64,000 nucleotides of DNA from Chenopodium formosanum (Eukaryota; Streptophyta; Magnoliopsida; Caryophyllales; Amaranthaceae), in the NCBI GenBank assembly GCA_024500155.1, contig CM044880.1:15690379-15754378 (forward strand), in the 5' to 3' direction. The notes below the pieces were generated by a model. That model was not told the DNA's origin. It made no database searches and saw only the letters and a list, made by a program, of their open reading frames with translations. Shown piece after piece: positions 57,207 to 64,000 of this stretch; position 1 is the stretch's first letter; each line of letters starts with the position of its first letter. A program made the translations under genes and the position numbers.

Positions 57207-58317
57207 TGTGGAGGCGGATGCACCATGCTTGGTGCATCCAGTGTTCTTTAAAAAAAGGCGGAATGAACATTTAGCTATTCAGTAAAGAACATATAGTTGT
57301 TTTGTAATGAACATATAGCTATTTTATAAAGAACATCCAGTTTTATATGTTTTTTTGTAAATCTAAAGAACATTTGTAATATTAGTAAAGAACATGATAA
57401 TATTAAAAAACATTATTCATATAGTAAATGTACATTTGGTATAAATGATCATGTATGTATATGAAAATGTACATTTTACTGTATTATAATGTACATTGTA
57501 TTATATTCTAATGAACATATATGTTATAATATTGGTTACATGTTTTATGTACATTGTATTATTTGCATCATATAAGTATATTAAAAAAGAACATTTCACT
57601 GTATTTTAATGTACATTGTATTATTTGGATCTACAACTTTTTCTAAATTTGTCTATTTGCTTGCTTTCTTCTTCCAAAATATATTAATTGGTTGGTCTTC
57701 TTCAAGAATTTCATTTTATTTCTCATTGCAACAACAAAATTATATCAAAATCGCAATTAATTTTCAATAAAATCAAATATTACAATTTTCAATCAAATTT
57801 ATAAAAAACAAACACTCAAACTCAAAATAAACAAGTATGAATGTCAAATAAACAAGTATAAATGTCGAATTTGGTCTTACATTTTGTTTTTATTTGTCAT
57901 CTTGAACAATTTTGGGCTTAAAATTTCGAATTTCTTGAAATTTTGTCTGAGGTTTGAGGAATTTTAATGGGTTTGAAGTTTTGTTTGGAGAGAGAAAGTG
58001 AACTTTTGGTTAAAAAAAAAATTGAAATGATTTGTAATTAATGTATGGTAAAAAAAAATAATTATAGTACTATTTATCTATTTCATTATACAAAATTTCT
58101 TTTAAAACAAATATATATACAAAATTGTTGCATAAAAAACTGATGTACATTATAAATGAACACTATGTTCTTTTATGTATATGTCCATGTACATTATAAA
58201 TAACTACTATGTTCTTTTATATGACCATGTTCATTAGTATATATCTTAATGTTCATTCCGCCTTTTTGTATTTTGGAGCGGATGCACCATGTGGATCGTG
58301 CATCCGCCTCCACGAAC
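57207..58317. mobile_element. MITE with GTGGAGGCGGATGCACC ends
   Basis: GTGGAGGCGGATGCACCATG is inverted at the right end. Each end folds on itself (GGATGCACC...GGTGCATCC left; GGATGCACC...GTGCATCC right). The interior is rich in AAAGAACAT/AATGTACATT words. It lies between the FMO and RETICULATA-RELATED genes. Confidence 0.7.
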
Positions 58318-58324
58318 CAACTAT

Positions 58325-58531
58325 TATTCCTCCGTTCTTTATTAATCGCAATATATTTCTTTCATAAAAGTTATAAATGAATTGCAACATTGCTTTATTT
58401 GGACAATCAACAATAATGTTCTCTCTCTCCTATGGTTCACCTTTTATTCTTATTTTTTTTCTCTTTCTATCTCTCCTCTCCTAAAATACCATGCAACTCT
58501 CTTATGTTGCAATTAAAAAACAGAGGAAGTA
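58325..58531. mobile_element. Stowaway-like MITE
   Basis: TATTCCTCCGTTCTTTATTA, GCAATA are inverted to TTGCAATTAAAAAACAGAGG, AAGTA. It lies just beyond the RETICULATA-RELATED 3' end. Confidence 0.7.
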
Positions 58532-58584
58532 AATAATAAGTGCAATGAACTTTAAAAAAAAAAGGAGCTGGTATCTAAGCTTCC

Positions 58585-58590
58585 TTATTT
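58585..58590 (-). terminator. Possible poly(A) signal of the RETICULATA-RELATED gene
   Basis: AATAAA on the - strand about 455 bp after the stop. The interval 58591-59044 would be 3' UTR; open frames there overlap on both strands and show no domain. Confidence 0.35.
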
Positions 58591-59044
58591 ATTGCTAACT
58601 GGTTCAACTAATCACTACGGAGTAATGAAGTTCATAACTAGGAAGCCAGTACTCTTAAATATAGATAGAGCCCTAGATCTCGATACATTCAAGAAGCTCA
58701 AACTTTGAACATCTAATAGGCTTGAATATAATACAGCTCAAAGATAAGGCTGATGTTGCCTGTTTCTTAGCTACAAAGCAGATTTCTTATTGGGCGAAAC
58801 TCGGTGAAAGAATGAGCATCTCACCATTTGGATTCCGGCATTGCATGAGAATTTTGCCCAGTGGGTGTTACAAGCTCTTGTACAATGTGATCAGCAATAT
58901 AAGTAGCATTACCAAAGCTGAGTGTACATGTGCAGAGGAATGATGCCCAGGCTTCAAGTAGTAGTGTCGTCAAATCTGGAGGAAAGGGGGCAGGGCATGG
59001 GCTGGGATGGGTTGAGAGAATGCCCATATGATGAGAGGGAAAAT

Positions 59045-62000
59045 CTACTGTACACCGCTCCACCTAGCCCAATCAACAAACTGCATACCACCGTAGACAT
59101 TGTTGGCAAATCGCACACCAACGGTGAAAGCCAAAGCAACTGGTGGAAAATTCTTGGCCAACGGGGATGTCTCAACCACACGTTCCAGTCCATTAATAAC
59201 TTGGTAACGAGTATTGGATGAAATGGCGAGGAATGCACCTGTTGAAAATGCACAAACAGCCATTTAAACCTAGTATCAGCATGGCCAAAAGATGCAGCAA
59301 CGCAGATTCCCAAATACAGTGCAGAGAAGAATATTAAGGAAAAAATGAAACAAGTCATGTGCATGCAGAGAATCATGTCTTAAGTTAGACAGCTCAATAT
59401 TTAGATAATTTTTTAGATGCTTCATATCTTCATATTCATTCCATTGATTAAATTTATAAGAAACAACACAAGGATAACAATTTGGATTTTTAACAAAAGC
59501 TAAAATGTTCAACCACTAAATAAGAAAAAAATTGACCTACTATTTGTAAGAGGTGGAAAAGGAATCAGATGTTGCAACTAGAAGGTTAAAATTATAAACA
59601 TTTCTTGATGAAAATTGAGTAGATATTCACTGGTCACTAATCTAAAAATGCATATATTTCAACAATTAAAAAAATGATAATGTATGAAAGTCCTCTAAAA
59701 CTGAAGAAATTAATGAAGAATATCATACATACCCCAGAGTAATGCACTTTTTATTAGAGGTGGGACTGGTATATCTTCATCAGACTTCTTTATGCTCCTA
59801 TTACACAAAAAAACAACAGAAGGATGTTAAAAAAGTTTCAATCTCACCAAAAAGGAGTACTATAACAAGAACATCAATTCAGGGTAATTACTAGTAAAAC
59901 AATTGAAAGATTGCAGTCATTGCACCAGAATAATCAATACAAATCTAAGCCAAACTATAGGTAAAAACATCCAGCAGCTTATGAAATAATGAAGGTTTTC
60001 TAGCAAGAAAATTCAGTTAATTAGTCCTGGTTTGACGTCTTAACCTTAGGTTGGCAGAAATCTTACAGTTAATTAGTCCTGGATTGAGAAATCTCATCAT
60101 ATGTTAAAGAGTTCGACTTCATTCAGGTGAACCTTAAAAGTTGGTATGGCCTTGTATGCATGGAGTAACTGCATTGGTGTTTGGACAAAGAACTTCACAA
60201 GTTTGAGCTGGAATCAAACTTTCTTTACTTTTATACATCAACTTTTCAGTTTTATTCCCCCCTTCTGGAGGCATCAACTTTTGCAGATTTAAATAAATTA
60301 GAGGGAGCTAACCTTCCCCCATGAAACCTCAATGGTTCACGTCTCTTCGTTTTTCACACCCACACACAAGTTAGATGTTTTCAATTTAGCTATCATATAC
60401 TCCCTCCGTTTTTTTAATACTTGCTCCACTTTCCATTTCCAGCTATTTTTAAATAATTGTTTCATTTCCTTATTTGAAAAGTTTTTATAATATTTAATTC
60501 ATTTCTCTCACCTAGTAGACCCACCATAAATCATACTTCGTATATTATTAATTTCATATTCTCTCTCCTCTAATTCTCTCAACTACTTTTGCTTTTCACA
60601 ATTTTATATTCTTCACCTACCCCACTACTTCCATATTTTATTATTTTCTCCAATTTCTCCTAAAACTCCGCGCATGGAGAAATGGAGCAAGTATTTAAAA
60701 ACGGAGGGAGTAAAACCTACTAATTATGCGCAGAGAGCAAAGACTAGCATTATTAATGCCATACTCTTACATAATTATCATTAATTTTTTGAAGGACGTA
60801 AGAGATAGGGGGATTTTTTGATGATTTCCAAAGTGGTGTATAACATGTTGCAACTTATAAAAAAAGAACAAAAAGATGGTAATATTTACCAACCATAACT
60901 ACCAGATAGGATGTTCCCTTTTCTTTTATTTTTCTCTTTTGGTGTAAAAAGCTTATGTAGCTCTAAAATTATTACCTTTCCACAGCCAAAAAAAAAAAAA
61001 AAAAAAAAAAAGAGTAAGCCAGTGTATATTTTTGGACTGCATGATGTGAACAAGTAGACCACATGTTCTGAATCACAAAACCAACATTTCACCACCAGCC
61101 TAGACATATGCTCGGATAATTATTTTCATGAGTGACAGAATCTTATGAAGTGCCTCAACCTTCTTCAAACTTTGTAATACCAAAGTTTAAGTCTGAACCC
61201 AAGTAGCTTTGAACAAAGACCAACTAGTTTTAATAACATATGTTTCCAACATTTCAACGAGCATCACAATCATTCATCAATTCAAATGCTAACAAAATGC
61301 ATTTACAACGAACTAATTGTCTTATATCTGCAATCCAAGATGTAGCAATGATACATGAAAAGTGCACTTGATCATATTATAAAATGTTAATACTTAATAG
61401 TTTGTTAGAACGCTTACCTTTTAGCAGTCATGATCAGATTTGCAATACCTTGGCCAACAATGCCACATCCAAATCCAACTCCCCCTTGCAGTACTCCCTG
61501 TAAGGACAATTTAATAATTTATACTTCGTATAGCAAAAGCTGCAAGGAACATTATGAACACTAAAAAGCAGAGCAGACACCCTATTTGGCCTATTACATA
61601 GCAAATTTGCAGCTATCAATGTAATTCCATTTTGCAGAGCAGACACCCTATTACAATAATAATTGAAGCTTGACAACAACAAAGCCTAAGTCCCAATAAT
61701 AAGAAATAATAAGATCAGCACAACTTCTCAGAAAAACCTAAAAATAAGCCCAAATGCACATTGAAAACAGCCCATAAGAAACTTGAACTCTAAGAAACTG
61801 TTTAGGACTATTAAGAGTATTGTATATAGAACTTTAGAGGATTCAATTCTCAAATATCAACTAATAATTAAACTAGTGAAGCAAAGGCCCAAACAGCCAA
61901 AAGACATACGAAGTATACTGAAAGCCATATCACTATTTCAGTCATGCAGGGTGCATAATTTAGTCCTTGCAAACTTCTGCAAGGACTTCTGGAATGACAA

Positions 62001-64000
62001 GTACAAGACATACATGTTTAAATATTAAACCTTGGCATTTATTATAATAGTCAGAATTGATGCAAGTCATGACAATCATCGAGGATAACAGAAACTATAA
62101 TTAGACTCATATGTAGTCCCAATACCGTGTAAAGATATGAAGCCATTCGCTGTTTCACTGAAAATCGACTTCCTGGCCTTTCAGCTTCAAAGACGCTACA
62201 AAGCCAAGATTAAGTAAATTAATTAGTTTTTGTAAACACCTGTTGTTCCATCCCAACCGATACAGCACAAAAGCATAGTAGATCCACGTCTTGTAATAGC
62301 AGCACAAAAGCATACTAGACAGGCTCAATTTCAGTGATTCTAAACTTTAAATTTAACTTAAGCAGATAATCTATACAGAATAATTAGAATTCAGAACATT
62401 TAAAAATAAATGCAGCGCCCTATATCCTAAGATCTCAGGAAACTCCACTAACCTACTGGGAAGTTCATTACAAGCACGTCTGATGCCTCCAAGAAAACCG
62501 ACAGCAGATGTAGATCGATTCCCAATACGGACATATGGCGCTAACATGCCAACTAAGGCCACATTTACAACCACACCGACAAGAAGATCAGCAAGATAAA
62601 GTTCAAATTCCGTCCAAAAATCTTTTCCCCTTTTCTGAACTTCCGCAAATGTTGCACAACAGGAATCAATTACAATCTGCATGGTTCCAACAGACATGGC
62701 ATAATACATGTCATAAGCTTTTATCAATTTCATATAGCATAATCAGATTCAAGAATTATTAACAATCAGCTATTAAGCAGGTAGTCACCATCATCATAAA
62801 CCAGCCTGGTCAGAATTATCTCTCAACATGTTCATGTATCAGTTGCCATTTCAAAATAAATTGACTATGTAAGAAGATTTTGTTATTTGTCATTAAATAT
62901 TAATGCAATATTGTTAGCTGTCATTGCCAATGAAAAATTTTAATGCAATAGTACAAGTCTATTCTTATACACCAATACAATGATTACAAACATTCATTGT
63001 CATGTGCATTACCAACATTTTCAAAGTAGAGAGAATATGCACAGCGCATCATTTCGAGTAATTCCTACTTTTCACATATCCATACTTCCTTTAACCTCAA
63101 TAAGCTCATCAACATCATTTCAACACCTTTAATCGTAGCAACTAAATGGAGAACACTAACTTACCTCAGTCCCAATTTTAAATAAGAACGCAGGATCAGC
63201 CAACATTCGATTTCGGAGCATAGCACAATGTCTCATCAAAAATCCTAGCGGCCCAGCTGTTCCCTACAATTAATCAATCCCCAATACATTATTAGAAAAA
63301 TGAAATAATAATACAAGAATACAAATCAATTAAAACAAATAGTATACTACTCCAATAGTCCATTTTTCACACTTTGCCAATGCACATTTTACACCATTAA
63401 CATCTTTATCATCTTATAGTTTGAAGGGTAATGATATATGTAACCGTTAGAGCTATGTATAAGCATCTAATATACTTCCCAAAATGAAATTAAGTTAGGA
63501 ATTCACCACAAAATCACGAGCATAATCTTTCTTATACATAGCCCATGTTTATCATTTTCCTAGTTTTTTTTTTTTTTTTTTTTTGAGGAAATCATTTTCC
63601 TAGTTTGAATCTTCATAAGTTAGATATTTTTAATATATATCAAATATTCCAAACCAATCAAACATTTTTATTTTTCTAAGTATAAATCACAATCGACAGT
63701 CAAATGGAGTAGAGTTATGTGACAGGATACAAGTCCGAACATTGTAATTAAAAAAGAACGGAGGAAGTATTAAAAACTACTCGAATTTGTATTAAATAAT
63801 CAAGAACAAATCACCTGCAACTCCAAATACCGCATCAAAATCAACTCTCTAATCCCAGTAGTTTTAGCAGCTTCAAGAATATCATTCGGAAGGGTCGCCC
63901 CGTATTTCTCAGTCTCTCTCATCACTTCCTCGAATTTCAAAATCGAGCCAAACTCCTTCTCTTCCCCATCATCCCCATTTCCGTCACCTTCTCCGCCACC
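59045..64000 (-). CDS. RETICULATA-RELATED (DUF3411) chloroplast-envelope protein, 5' end off the window
   Basis: Exons on the - strand: 64000-63815 (partial), 63263-63165, 62676-62453, 62195-62126, 61497-61418, 59797-59733, 59238-59045; all introns GT-AG, phases consistent, 305 visible residues. In order: an acidic, Gly-rich stretch, FEEVMRETEKYGATLPNDI, LRNRMLADPAFLFKIGTE, SCCATFAEVQKRGKDFW, hydrophobic ADLLVGVVVNVALVGMLAPY, GFGCGIVGQGIANLIMTAKR, IPVPPLIKSALLWG, SSNTRYQVINGLERVVE and GGMQFVDWARWSGVQ. These are hallmark blocks of the plant RETICULATA family, best fitting the RER3/RER4 type. Members sit in the chloroplast inner envelope; loss causes dark-veined, pale leaves, and the biochemical role is unsettled. 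No stop or frameshift is visible. The transit peptide would be to the right of the window. Confidence 0.9.
60398..60712. mobile_element. Stowaway-like MITE in a RETICULATA-RELATED intron
   Basis: TACTCCCTCCGTTTTTTTAA, TACTTGCTCC are inverted to GGAGCAAGTA, TTTAAAAACGGAGGGAGTA, in the 59798-61417 intron. Confidence 0.85.
63551..63606. mobile_element. Minimal poly-T insertion with 16-bp duplication
   Basis: ATCATTTTCCTAGTTT occurs at 63551-63566 and 63591-63606. Between the copies are only a T-run and GAGGAA (24 bp). This fits a LINE-type insertion reduced to its tail, in the intron at 63264-63814. Confidence 0.7.

Noticed and set aside
58722..59376. Overlapping frames on both strands around the RETICULATA-RELATED 3' end
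   Set aside because: They are shadows of the last exon and 3' UTR; only the frame ending at 59045 matches the family.

Overview
The window is nuclear DNA of a flowering plant, most likely a eudicot. Genes have GT-AG introns, promoters have TATA boxes, and the DNA is AT-rich and crowded with plant-type LTR retrotransposons and MITEs. The transposon style would fit Caryophyllales, but this is a guess from texture, not a proven assignment. Only three host genes are visible: two tandem flavin-containing monooxygenase (FMO1-type) genes on the + strand (41849-45679 and 49540-57050) and the 3' part of a RETICULATA-RELATED (DUF3411) chloroplast-envelope gene on the - strand (59045-64000, running off the right edge).

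Left third (1-24866): a nested stack of related Tat-lineage Ty3/gypsy elements, all with TGTAGACACC...CCCTACA-type LTRs. The oldest visible layer is a + strand LTR (13022-14193 continuing at 24266-24866). It was split by element 1 (- strand, 1-13021, full gag-pol with a second RNase H, now dead, 3' LTR off the left edge) and by element 2 (14194-24260, - strand, gag only, TSD CCTAG). Element 1's own LTR was later hit by a solo LTR (9042-11129, TSD GGTGG). Tandem arrays built on the palindrome GGCGCC recur in every LTR, in the leaders and in the 3' region.

Middle (24867-41800): no host gene. It holds several nested TIR elements: hAT-like, Stowaway-like and Mutator-like long-TIR foldbacks. Many have a core that is C-rich (CCACC) in its left half and G-rich (GGTGG) in its right half. 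A separate non-autonomous LTR element (31296-37541, TSD GCTAC, two 1579-bp LTRs, tRNA-Asp primer site) carries only a gag remnant.

Right third (41800-64000): the two FMO genes share the same five-exon structure. The upstream copy lacks the conserved C-terminal end. The downstream copy looks complete (520 codons) but carries a 4.9-kb third intron packed with nested transposons, including a Mutator-like element that holds five near-copies of a CCGCTACTTCAAGTAGCGG palindrome. The RETICULATA-RELATED gene appears intact over its seven visible exons. I see no sign of a gene cluster or a defence or biosynthetic system beyond the FMO pair. The novel material is in the transposons: a sharp divergence break inside an LTR pair, the GGCGCC arrays, and the mirrored-core foldback elements.
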